Shown here: positions 8,323 to 15,969 of the stretch, piece after piece | How positions within the stretch are numbered: position 1 is the first letter of the stretch | Layout: each line of letters starts with the position of its first letter | Assembly (NCBI RefSeq): GCF_910585845.1 | Contig: NZ_CAJUHF010000038.1 | Coordinates: 1-35,652 of the forward strand | Reading direction: 5' to 3' | DNA length: 35,652 bases | DNA from: an uncultured Bacteroides sp. | GTDB lineage: Bacteria; Bacteroidota; Bacteroidia; Bacteroidales; Bacteroidaceae | Made by a program: the position numbers and the translations under genes | The notes under the pieces: generated by a model | The model's input: the letters and a program-made list of their open reading frames with translations, nothing else | Told to the model about the DNA's origin: nothing | The model's database searches: none

Positions 8323-8388
8323 ATGAAAAAGCGATTTATCCTATTGCTTTTCTTACTAATAACCAGCGTAGTCAGTGCTCAGGGGTGA
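8323..8388 (+). pseudogene. Orphan signal-peptide ORF (21 codons)
   Basis: ATG at 8323 opens a frame of 21 residues: Met-Lys-Lys-Arg, then a hydrophobic Phe/Ile/Leu core, then SVVSAQG and TGA at 8386-8388. It is a complete secretion signal with an Ala-Gln junction and no mature protein. The following 80 bases continue no recognisable domain in the same frame. It is either the remnant of a deleted or truncated secreted-protein gene, or a true tiny peptide. A strong hairpin lies directly upstream, and the mrp gene converges from the other strand. Confidence 0.5.
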
Positions 8389-8471
8389 TTCTTTCAATTC
8401 GGGCATTATGACACACCTTCTTCTAACTCCCGAATAACTCCCGATAACTCTAAAAGAACAATTTCTAAAAG

Positions 8472-9572
8472 CTACTTATTCATCTTCACCACTTCCGTCG
8501 GTGCCATTTCCACATTGCGCTTGTCCACCTGACGGACTACGGCTGCCGCCAGTTGTAGGAAGGCGCGTCCGGTCACTGTGTTCTCATCCAGCGCTACCGG
8601 TGTACCGTTATCACCGCTCTCGCAAATGCTTTGCACGATAGGTATCTGCCCCAACAGAGGAACATTCATCTCTTCTGCCAATTGTTTGGCACCTTCTTTA
8701 CCGAAAATATAATACTTGTTTTCAGGCAACTCTGCAGGCGTAAACCAAGCCATGTTCTCTACCAGACCGAGGATGGGGACATTCACCTTGTCATTGACAA
8801 ACATGTTGATGCCCTTGCGTGCATCAGCCAATGCCACTGCCTGCGGAGTGCTGACAACAATGGCTCCCGTTAGAGCGAGCGTCTGCACTACGGTCAGATG
8901 GATATCGCTCGTGCCGGGAGGGAGGTCGATAAGGAAATAATCAAGATCGCCCCAATTGGCATCCCCTATCAACTGCTTCAAGGCATTGCTTGCCATGCCG
9001 CCACGCCATAAAGTAGCCTGGTCGGGGTCTACAAAGAAACCAATAGAAAGTAACTTGATGCCATATTTCTCTACTGGTATAATCAAGTCGCGACCTCCAA
9101 TATTCTCGGCATACGGACGGGCATCTTCCACCTGAAACATCTTAGGCATAGAGGGACCGAAAATATCAGCATCCAACAAACCGACTTTATAGCCCAACTT
9201 TGCCAAAGAGACAGCCAGATTGGCAGCTACCGTCGACTTACCCACACCACCTTTGCCCGAAGAGACTCCGATGATATTCTTCACCTGGGGCAACATCTTG
9301 CCCGGTTCGGGACGTGCAGCCTGTTTGCTTTCGGTGGCGATAGTGACTTCCACATCATTGGATACATACGCATGAATAGCCGCTTCCGCAGCCTTTACCA
9401 CTGACTTCATGAAAGGGTCGGTCGATTTCTCGAATATCAGCGAGAAACTGACTTTCATCCCATCTATGCGCATATTGTCGGCAACCATCTCTGCTTCCAC
9501 GAGGTTCTTTCCGGTGCCGGGATAACGCACTGTTGCCAATGCGTCTAAAATTAGTTTAGGATAAAGGGTCAT
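8472..9572 (-). CDS. mrp: Mrp/NBP35-family Fe-S cluster carrier ATPase
   Basis: A 366-residue P-loop ATPase of the Mrp/ApbC family, which assembles or carries iron-sulfur clusters. An N-terminal DUF59-like domain (about 1-85) precedes the deviant Walker A motif GKGGVGKS at 106-113, GLLDADIFGPS at 131-141 and LIDLPPGTSD at 214-223. In E. coli and many others a CxxC pair follows the VENM motif. Here the region (VENMAWFTPAELPENKYYIF, residues 271-290) has none, and the only Cys further on is in SICESG. It is the last gene of the minus-strand cluster, 250 bases after trmB. Confidence 0.93.
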   Translation of the reverse strand: MTLYPKLILDALATVRYPGTGKNLVEAEMVADNMRIDGMKVSFSLIFEKSTDPFMKSVVKAAEAAIHAYVSNDVEVTIATESKQAARPEPGKMLPQVKNIIGVSSGKGGVGKSTVAANLAVSLAKLGYKVGLLDADIFGPSMPKMFQVEDARPYAENIGGRDLIIPVEKYGIKLLSIGFFVDPDQATLWRGGMASNALKQLIGDANWGDLDYFLIDLPPGTSDIHLTVVQTLALTGAIVVSTPQAVALADARKGINMFVNDKVNVPILGLVENMAWFTPAELPENKYYIFGKEGAKQLAEEMNVPLLGQIPIVQSICESGDNGTPVALDENTVTGRAFLQLAAAVVRQVDKRNVEMAPTEVVKMNK

Positions 9573-9822
9573 TTTAAATTAAAAATTGAAAGTTGAAAAT
9601 TAAAGGAAACCTGGTTCGGACAGTTCACCACAAATTACACAGATTAACGCAAATAGTATAGGTGACACAGGTTGCACAAATTATCATCTATTACACAGAT
9701 GTTATTAAAGTATAGTATAGAACGCACATAATCTATGATTATCTGAATAATCTAAATAATCCATGTCAATCTGAGTAATCTGTGACAACCTCTATTTTGA
9801 TATGCCCACCATTCATCCTCCG
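9573..9822. repeat. Spacer rich in CACAGATTA-like degenerate repeats
   Basis: The gap between trmB and mrp holds many copies of short AT-rich words (CACAGATT, ATAATC, GAATAATC). An inverted pair, CACAGATTA (9638-9646) and TAATCTGTG (9776-9784), could close a long hairpin. Similar CAGAT/AATCCG words occur at 18893-18990. No coding sequence or clear promoter is seen. Confidence 0.45.
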
Positions 9823-10581
9823 TTATTTACTGGTTTGCAATCCGCTCCGCTTGCTGCGGTTATAACTGCGATATTCATCCAGTTCTATTTCCACATCGGG
9901 TTCATGCAACTCACCTTCTTTGGGCAGATGGAACTTGACGTACTTGATGTTCAGCCCGCGGTCCAGCCACTGTTGCTCGTAGTAGGTCCTGATGCTGAGA
10001 ATCTCGTCAGCCATACCGGAATGATAGAGGTCTTCCGTCATCACATCTACCGGAAAATGATTCTCCTCAATCATGTAGCGGGTATAGGTGAACATAAAGT
10101 TGCTGTCTGTCTTCAAATGGACGATACCGTCCGGTATCAGGAACTTGCGATAACGCTCCATGAAATAGGTGGAGGTCAAACGCTTGGTTGCTTTCTTCAT
10201 CTGCGGGTCGGAGAAGGTCAGCCATATCTCGCTCACTTCGTTCTCTGCAAAGAAACGGTCGATGATTTCAATGTTCGTACGCAGGAAAGCGACATTCTTC
10301 ATGCCAGCACGCAAGGATTCCGTAGCACCGGACCACATACGGGCACCCTTGATGTCTACACCAATAAAGTTCTTATCGGGAAACAGGCGTCCCAGTCCGA
10401 CCGTGTATTCACCACGTCCGCATCCTAACTCCAGTACAATGGGACGGTCATTCTTGAAGAATGACTCGTTCCATTTTCCTTTCATCTCAAAGGGTACATC
10501 CTCCACTGCCGAATAGGGATACTCAAACACGTGCGGATAGTCTGCCATATCGGCAAACTTAGCTAACTTACCTTTACTCAT
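9823..10581 (-). CDS. trmB: tRNA (guanine-N7-)-methyltransferase
   Basis: A 252-residue SAM-dependent methyltransferase making m7G46 in tRNA. Motif I is VLELGCGRGEYT (about 49-60), followed by NFIGVDIKGARMW, and the TrmB signature EIWLTFSDPQMKKATKRLT. Its ATG is only three bases after the ilvE stop, so the two are co-transcribed. The C-terminal 15 residues are basic. Length and motifs are normal for the family. Confidence 0.95.
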   Translation of the reverse strand: MSKGKLAKFADMADYPHVFEYPYSAVEDVPFEMKGKWNESFFKNDRPIVLELGCGRGEYTVGLGRLFPDKNFIGVDIKGARMWSGATESLRAGMKNVAFLRTNIEIIDRFFAENEVSEIWLTFSDPQMKKATKRLTSTYFMERYRKFLIPDGIVHLKTDSNFMFTYTRYMIEENHFPVDVMTEDLYHSGMADEILSIRTYYEQQWLDRGLNIKYVKFHLPKEGELHEPDVEIELDEYRSYNRSKRSGLQTSK

Positions 10582-10584
10582 ACG

Positions 10585-11604
10585 TTACTCCACAATGGTT
10601 ACCCAGCCATGTGTATCCGGTTCGTCACCATATTGGATTCCACGCAGCTTGTTGTACAACTTCGTGCAAACAGGTCCCGGCTTGCCGTCTTTGGCTATCA
10701 CGTAGGAATGTCCGTTCTCCGGATCATCGATACGTTCTATCGGGCTGATGACGGCTGCTGTTCCGCAAGCACCTGCCTCTTCGAACGTAGTAAGTTCCTC
10801 TTCAGGAATCGGACGACGTTCCACCTTCATACCCATGTCTTCGGCAAGTTGCATCAGGCTCTTGTTGGTGATAGAGGGCAGGATGGAAGTAGACAAAGGA
10901 GTGACATAGGTGTTATCTTTGATTCCGAAGAAGTTGGCAGCACCACACTCGTCGATGTATTTCTTTTCTTTAGCATCCAAATAGAACTCTGCGGAGTAAC
11001 CTGCAACATGGGCTTCATGGCTGGCACGCAGGCTGGCCGCATAGTTTCCGCCCACTTTATAGATACCGGTTCCGAGCGGAGCGGCACGGTCATATTTGCG
11101 TGTAATGACGTAGGGAGTGGTGGAGAAGCCGCCTTTGAAGTACGGTCCTACCGGAGTTACGAATATCAGGAACATGTATTCAGCAGAAGGACGAACACCT
11201 ACCTGTGCGCCTGTTCCTATCAGTAACGGACGAATATAGAGGGATGCACCGCTTTCGTAGGGCGGAATGAAACGTTCGTTCAGCTTCACTACCTTCAGCA
11301 CGGCCTCTTTGAAGCGGTCTGTCGGCAATTCTGCCATCATGATGCCACGGCATGTGGATTGCAAACGGGCTGCGTTCTCCTCCAGACGGAAGATGCGCAC
11401 CTTACCATCTTTTCCGCGGAATGCTTTCAGTCCTTCGAATGCTTCCTGACCATAATGCAGGCAGGTAGCCGCCATGTGAATGTTGAGCAGTTCGCTACTG
11501 CTGACTTCCAGTTCTCCCCATGCGCCATTGCGGAAATTAATTCTCACATTGTAATCTGTCTTCATATACCCGAACGACAGATTGGACCAATCCATTTCTT
11601 TCAT
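10585..11604 (-). CDS. ilvE: Branched-chain amino acid aminotransferase
   Basis: A 339-residue PLP-dependent class IV aminotransferase for Leu, Ile and Val. The PLP lysine is probably K183 in GTGIYKVGGNYA. Other family marks are LHYGQEAFEGLKAFR (about 49-63), PLLIGTGAQVGV, and EAGACGTAAVISPI near the C-terminus. The start MKEMDW has a second Met three codons later, so the exact start is uncertain by three residues. It sits between xseB and trmB and may also have its own promoter at 11638-11645. Confidence 0.95.
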   Translation of the reverse strand: MKEMDWSNLSFGYMKTDYNVRINFRNGAWGELEVSSSELLNIHMAATCLHYGQEAFEGLKAFRGKDGKVRIFRLEENAARLQSTCRGIMMAELPTDRFKEAVLKVVKLNERFIPPYESGASLYIRPLLIGTGAQVGVRPSAEYMFLIFVTPVGPYFKGGFSTTPYVITRKYDRAAPLGTGIYKVGGNYAASLRASHEAHVAGYSAEFYLDAKEKKYIDECGAANFFGIKDNTYVTPLSTSILPSITNKSLMQLAEDMGMKVERRPIPEEELTTFEEAGACGTAAVISPIERIDDPENGHSYVIAKDGKPGPVCTKLYNKLRGIQYGDEPDTHGWVTIVE

Positions 11605-11637
11605 ATCTCAAAGTTTTTAAATTCATTCTAATTGCAA

Positions 11638-11645
11638 CAAAAATA
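11638..11645 (-). promoter_or_regulatory. Possible internal promoter (-7 box) for ilvE
   Basis: The minus strand reads TATTTTTG, a match to TAnnTTTG, 33 bases upstream of the ilvE ATG and just after the xseB stop. No good -33 box stands 19 bases further up. Confidence 0.35.
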
Positions 11646-11649
11646 CGGC

Positions 11650-11865
11650 TTATTCTTCACATTTTTGCTTCTCTGACAGTAATTTTTCAATTTCCTTATC
11701 AGCTTTAGTCAGTTTATCGCTGCAAAACGCAATGATCTCATTCGCTTCCTTTATCTTTTCGGCAAGCACATCTATTTCCAACTCGTTATTGTCTATCTGG
11801 CGGACAATCTTCTCCAGGCGATCCATCGCTTGAGAATAGGTTTCCTTTTTCTTTGAAGTAGGCAT
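11650..11865 (-). CDS. xseB: Exodeoxyribonuclease VII small subunit
   Basis: A 71-residue, mostly helical, charged protein of the XseB family. The marks are the conserved stretch YSQAMDRLEKIVRQIDNNEL, a second helix (EIDVLAEKIKEANEIIAFCSDKL in part) and an acidic-basic tail. Two helices dimerising with the large subunit are expected. It lies 79 bases downstream of xseA, separated by an AT-rich tandem repeat, and 45 bases upstream of ilvE. Confidence 0.93.
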   Translation of the reverse strand: MPTSKKKETYSQAMDRLEKIVRQIDNNELEIDVLAEKIKEANEIIAFCSDKLTKADKEIEKLLSEKQKCEE

Positions 11866-11877
11866 GGCTTTTTATTA

Positions 11878-11936
11878 ATTGACTATTGACTATTAACAAT
11901 TGACAATTGATAATTGACAATTGATAATTGACAATT
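11878..11936. repeat. AT-rich 14-bp tandem repeat between xseA and xseB
   Basis: Tandem copies of AATTGATAATTGAC and close variants (CTATTGACTATTAAC). It is the same unit as at 1747-1785, 10 kb away in another operon, so it is a dispersed simple-sequence spacer. Confidence 0.7.
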
Positions 11937-11944
11937 CATTTTTT

Positions 11945-13186
11945 TTATAATTCACTATTTGTAATTACGGAAGTGGTTTTGCCACGGAAGAAGCGGGTAA
12001 GGATTTCGTCGCCTTCGCGCAGGGAAGAGGCGTCTTTCACTACTTTTCCGTCTTTCAACGTAAGACTGTAACCGCGGGCAAGCATTTTCTCAGGCGAAGC
12101 GTCCGTAAGGCGCTGCTGCAACAGTTCCAGGCGATGGTGCTGGCGCGAGAGGGAGGCTGTGACGGACTGGAAGATATCTTTCCGAACGGTCAGCAACGTC
12201 AGTTTGGCTTCGGACAGGCGGCGAACAACAGCCGAGGGAATACGTTTTCTGCATCCGTCCAGCCTGCGATGCTCTTCTGCCAATCGGAAAAGGATACTTT
12301 CGCGCAAACGTCCGGCAAGGATTTCCAGGCGGTCGGCAGTCATGCCCAAGCAGCTTATCAGAAATTCGGCGGCAGCTGTAGGAGTCTTCACTCGAGTGTG
12401 CGCCACGCTGTCGAGCACCGTATCATCCCGTTCATGCCCAATGCCAGTAATGACGGGCAAAGGGAACTGGGCACACGAAGCGGCAAGCAGGTAGGTGTCG
12501 AAACTGGAAAGGTCGGACGTAGCCCCTCCGCCACGAATGATGACTACCACATCAAAGTCATCCTGCCGGACAAGTATCTGATCCAGGGCGGAGAGTATGG
12601 ATTCTTCTACACGGTCGCCTTGCATCAATGCCGGAAACAGTTCCGTGCGGAAGAAGAAACCACGGGGATTGTGCTGCAACTGATGACAAAAATCACCATA
12701 CCCGGCTGCTGTGGGCGAAGAGATGATGGCGATACGCTGCGGAAGTTGCGGTATTTCAAGTTCTTTGTTCAGGGTGAGCACGCCTTCTGAGGCAAGTTGA
12801 TCCAGAATCTCCTTACGGCGGCGAGCTATATCGCCCAAAGTGTAGGTGGGATCAATGTCCTGAACAGTCAGACTATAGCCATACAGTTCGTGGAAGGTGA
12901 CCGTGACCTGCACTAACACTTTGATACCTGATACAAAAGCTTGTCCGGTGGATTCCTCGAAGTAAGGTTTCAACAAATGGAAGATATTCGACCAAATTAT
13001 TCCCCGTGCTTTGGCAACCAAGCTGTTGCTATGCGGGTCTTTCTGAATAAATTCCAGGTAGCAATGACCTGTACTGTTGGTGCGCACGTCGCTCAGTTCG
13101 GCTTGCACCCAATATTCATCCGGCATACCGCATTCGATATGATGGCGCACCAAAGCATTTAAGTCATATAATGATAAAGCATCCAT
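11945..13186 (-). CDS. xseA: Exodeoxyribonuclease VII large subunit
   Basis: A 413-residue XseA, the catalytic subunit of the single-strand exonuclease. An N-terminal OB domain (SLYDLNALVRHHIE ... YWVQAELSDVR) is followed by the catalytic core with IAIISSPTAAGYGDF, VVIIRGGGATSDLSSFD and GIGHERDDTVLD, then a helical C-terminal part. The ATG at 13186 starts the OB domain and lies 10 bases after the protease stop. A longer frame to 13282 would overlap the protease gene by about 85 bases and is rejected. Confidence 0.94.
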   Translation of the reverse strand: MDALSLYDLNALVRHHIECGMPDEYWVQAELSDVRTNSTGHCYLEFIQKDPHSNSLVAKARGIIWSNIFHLLKPYFEESTGQAFVSGIKVLVQVTVTFHELYGYSLTVQDIDPTYTLGDIARRRKEILDQLASEGVLTLNKELEIPQLPQRIAIISSPTAAGYGDFCHQLQHNPRGFFFRTELFPALMQGDRVEESILSALDQILVRQDDFDVVVIIRGGGATSDLSSFDTYLLAASCAQFPLPVITGIGHERDDTVLDSVAHTRVKTPTAAAEFLISCLGMTADRLEILAGRLRESILFRLAEEHRRLDGCRKRIPSAVVRRLSEAKLTLLTVRKDIFQSVTASLSRQHHRLELLQQRLTDASPEKMLARGYSLTLKDGKVVKDASSLREGDEILTRFFRGKTTSVITNSEL

Positions 13187-13196
13187 TATCTGGGGT

Positions 13197-14567
13197 TTAT
13201 TTATGGCTTTCCTTGTATTGCTGATATGCCTTCCACATGTCGGGCACACCATAACCGTAAATATTATCAGGGAAATCGGCACGATTGCCCACGCGGCGTA
13301 CCAGTTCGATCAACTCCTTCGCTGTCAGGTCCGGACATGCCTGCCACAGGCAAGCCACCATGCCACACATGATGGGCGAAGAGAAAGAAGTACCGTTTGC
13401 CCTTCCTTGGTTTCCATCCGTGCGGATGACGTCTGCACCCAAGCCGACAGCAACGACATCCGGTTTCACCCGATTGTCCGCCGTATTGCCAATGGAAGAA
13501 AAAGGTGCCAGTACGGCTCTCTTGTCCACAGCTCCCACGGTCAACACATTGTCTGCATCGCCCGGAGGGGTTATCTTCTTCCAAGGACCCGAACCGGAAT
13601 TTCCGGCACTGCACACGAGCACCATTCCTTTGTCCGCCACCATTGAGGCTTGGCGTGACATCAACGCATATTGGCCGTCCAAATCACGGTATCTGTAATT
13701 CTTAGACTTGTCATCGAAGGTATAGTATCCTAACGAAGTATTCAGTACATCCACGCCCACACTATCGGCAAATTCGACTGCCGCAGCCCAGTAGTCCTGT
13801 TCCACCAGGTGCTCGGAATATTCGTCTTCGCTCCTGAGCAACCAGAAAGCAGCTTCGGGAGCTGTTCCGGTCATCACTTCGGGACGGTTCATGCCGATGC
13901 AGGAGAGCACGGACAGGCCGTGGCTGCTTTCGGCAAAAATATCTGCCTGAGGGTTCACAAAGTCTTTGGTGCCAAGGATGCGGATGTTCTGCATGGCGGT
14001 AATCCGGTCTACGTTATGGAAACCGGCATCGATGACGGCAATTGTGACGCTCTCTCCCCGAAAACCTGCTTCATGCAACTTATCGCCATTGCTAAGTTGA
14101 ATCTGAGTGATGGCACGCCCGTAAACACTGTCGGGATATATCGTAGGCTGATTGACAACAGAATCGCGCCCGACAGACATGGTAGGTTTATAGGCACCAG
14201 GAGACATCCACACTTTCTCCGTAGAACGCACAAAAGGCAACGCAGCGATACGATCAATCAGCGCCGGGTCGTTGCAAGAGACTGTCACAAAGTTATTCCA
14301 CTTTCCGGTCACCACAATGCGTGCTCCCAGTCTACGAATCTCGTCCATATACTTACGACATACCGGCAGATCGGTAGAGTCTATCGGAAGATTCTGCCTC
14401 TTGCGTCGTTCGATTGCCTTGTCGGAAAGAAACGCCTCCGGCTTCTCCAACGAATAGCCGGTAGCAGCTTTATCCCTTAAACTGATGCGATACTTCAACG
14501 TATCTTGCTGAGCCAAAGCCCCTGTCACAAAACAGGCAATGGCCAAAAAGGAAAACAGTTTTCTCAT
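13197..14567 (-). CDS. Secreted S8 (subtilisin-like) serine protease
   Basis: A 456-residue exported protease with a signal peptide (residues 1-19, cleavage before Gln20). An N-terminal pro-region (about 21-140) is followed by an S8 domain with a complete triad: D180 (VIDAGF), H216 (SSHGLSV) and S394 (NGTSFSSP). The oxyanion Asn is N323 (CSAGNSG). Such single-copy Bacteroides S8 proteins are often placed beside mnmA and xseA. The substrate is unknown. It is separated by 55 bases from mnmA and by 10 from xseA, so the cluster is probably one transcription unit. Confidence 0.92.
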   Translation of the reverse strand: MRKLFSFLAIACFVTGALAQQDTLKYRISLRDKAATGYSLEKPEAFLSDKAIERRKRQNLPIDSTDLPVCRKYMDEIRRLGARIVVTGKWNNFVTVSCNDPALIDRIAALPFVRSTEKVWMSPGAYKPTMSVGRDSVVNQPTIYPDSVYGRAITQIQLSNGDKLHEAGFRGESVTIAVIDAGFHNVDRITAMQNIRILGTKDFVNPQADIFAESSHGLSVLSCIGMNRPEVMTGTAPEAAFWLLRSEDEYSEHLVEQDYWAAAVEFADSVGVDVLNTSLGYYTFDDKSKNYRYRDLDGQYALMSRQASMVADKGMVLVCSAGNSGSGPWKKITPPGDADNVLTVGAVDKRAVLAPFSSIGNTADNRVKPDVVAVGLGADVIRTDGNQGRANGTSFSSPIMCGMVACLWQACPDLTAKELIELVRRVGNRADFPDNIYGYGVPDMWKAYQQYKESHK

Positions 14568-14622
14568 TGATTTATAAAAATGTTATGCAAATCTGCGGTA
14601 GAGTATTCCCCGTCCCGCACAG

Positions 14623-15720
14623 TCATGAATATTTCTCCACATTATTGTTTTCTGCAATGACCAGACCGATTCCGCGTTGCGAAGCGATGAACGCACCGCC
14701 CACCACACGCTTTCCGATGTAGAATACGGCAGACTGACCGGGGGCAATTGCCGAAGCCTCGGGCAAGAAATGCACAAGCAGACGTCCGTCGTCCAGCCGC
14801 CCGACAGTACAAGGTATCGGCTTGCTGCGGTAGCGGATGCGTACTGCCAGTCCGGTGGCAGAGAAGAACTCCTGTTCATCAATGATCTGCTCCTGCTCGG
14901 CAAGCATATACTCCACACGGAGTTGTTCGGCGTCACCCAGCATCACGGTATTCTTCTGCGGATTTATCTTCAGCACGTATGCCGGCTTGCCCAATGCTAT
15001 TTCCAGTCCCTTGCGCTGGCCGATGGTGTAATAGGGAAAGCCTTTGTGCTCGCCCAGTTTCACTCCCTGCGAATTGACAAACCAGCCGGTTCCTATCTCA
15101 CTGTCTATCTGCGGAGAGTGTTCGCGCAGAAAGTCGCGGTAGTCTCCCTTGATGAAACAGACCTCCATGCTCTCTCCCTCTTCCGCCTTCAGACGGAAGC
15201 CTTTGCTGCGCAGATATTCCCTCACTTGCAACTTCGTATATGTACCCAAAGGAAAAATACAACGCCTTAGCACGTCCTGCCCCAGCCGCCACAAAAAATA
15301 GGATTGGTCTTTCTTGTCGTCATCGCCTGCCACGACGTACGTCTTTCCATTCCTTTCTTCCAACCGGCAGTAGTGTCCGGTGGCTATAAAGGCACAACCC
15401 AACTTATCCGCCCACTCCGCCAGTATGCGGAACTTAAACAGAGGATTGCACATCACACAAGGGTTCGGCGTCCGTCCGTTGCAATATTCATCGATAAAGT
15501 TCTGCACGACAGTCTTACGGAAATCCTCCCGCTCGTCCACCACATAGTGTTCAATGCCCATGTTTGCAGCAAGTTGCCGGGCCTCCGTGGGGTCGTCTCC
15601 CCACACCCATAGGGTCAGACCGACAATGTCATATCCCAGTTCTTTCAGCATCAGACAAGTGGCGGTGCTGTCTATGCCACCGCTCATGCCAACCAATACG
15701 CGCTTCTCCGATTTGTCCAT
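14623..15720 (-). CDS. mnmA: tRNA-specific 2-thiouridylase
   Basis: A 365-residue MnmA that thiolates U34 of Lys, Glu and Gln tRNAs. The PP-loop is SGGIDS (13-18). The catalytic pair is C88 (TPNPCVMC) and C188 (MEVCFI), at the expected places. The region GTYTKLQVREYL and the C-terminal beta-barrel are normal. Bacteroides genomes often carry more than one MnmA-like gene, so this may not be the only copy. It is first in the minus-strand cluster; a -7 box lies at 15747-15754. Confidence 0.93.
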   Translation of the reverse strand: MDKSEKRVLVGMSGGIDSTATCLMLKELGYDIVGLTLWVWGDDPTEARQLAANMGIEHYVVDEREDFRKTVVQNFIDEYCNGRTPNPCVMCNPLFKFRILAEWADKLGCAFIATGHYCRLEERNGKTYVVAGDDDKKDQSYFLWRLGQDVLRRCIFPLGTYTKLQVREYLRSKGFRLKAEEGESMEVCFIKGDYRDFLREHSPQIDSEIGTGWFVNSQGVKLGEHKGFPYYTIGQRKGLEIALGKPAYVLKINPQKNTVMLGDAEQLRVEYMLAEQEQIIDEQEFFSATGLAVRIRYRSKPIPCTVGRLDDGRLLVHFLPEASAIAPGQSAVFYIGKRVVGGAFIASQRGIGLVIAENNNVEKYS

Positions 15721-15746
15721 CTTGGATTATTCATTTAATTAGCCTA

Positions 15747-15754
15747 CAAAAATA
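15747..15754 (-). promoter_or_regulatory. Probable -7 box ahead of mnmA
   Basis: The minus strand reads TATTTTTG, a match to TAnnTTTG, 27 bases upstream of the mnmA ATG. No clear -33 box. A perfect 14-bp palindrome (15809-15822) lies 55 bases further upstream. Confidence 0.45.
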
Positions 15755-15808
15755 GATGATTTCGGGCAGAAGCCGCTGAAATGAGATACCTTTTTCACAT
15801 GCCTTCAC

Positions 15809-15822
15809 ACAAACGCGTTTGT
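15809..15822. promoter_or_regulatory. Perfect 14-bp palindrome ACAAACGCGTTTGT
   Basis: A self-complementary sequence between the mnmA promoter and the glnA terminator. Size and position suit an operator for a dimeric regulator of the mnmA cluster, but no regulator can be assigned. Confidence 0.35.
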
Positions 15823-15865
15823 AATAAGGATTATCCACCCGGCTGTCGTCACTGCCAAAGGCAGG

Positions 15866-15929
15866 GTACAAAAGAGGCTGCGAAGCCTGTTCCTCTACCT
15901 GTCCAACAGGAAAGACTCTTCGCAGCCTC
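15866..15929 (-). terminator. Rho-independent terminator of glnA
   Basis: On the minus strand GAGGCTGCGAAG (15929-15918) pairs perfectly with CTTCGCAGCCTC (15885-15874), with an inner stem CCTGTT/AACAGG. It is followed by TTTTG. It starts 41 bases after the glnA stop. Confidence 0.8.
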
Positions 15930-15969
15930 AAGGCTTATCAGTATCCGATGACAACCGGATAGTCTCTCT

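Noticed and set aside
9802..10428. Long plus-strand frame opposite trmB
   Set aside because: It is the antisense of a well-defined methyltransferase gene and shows no domain of its own.
12134..12790. Plus-strand frame opposite xseA
   Set aside because: Antisense shadow of the exonuclease subunit; composition is not protein-like.
15731..15931. 66-codon minus-strand frame between glnA and mnmA
   Set aside because: It runs through the glnA terminator and the mnmA promoter and has no recognisable features.
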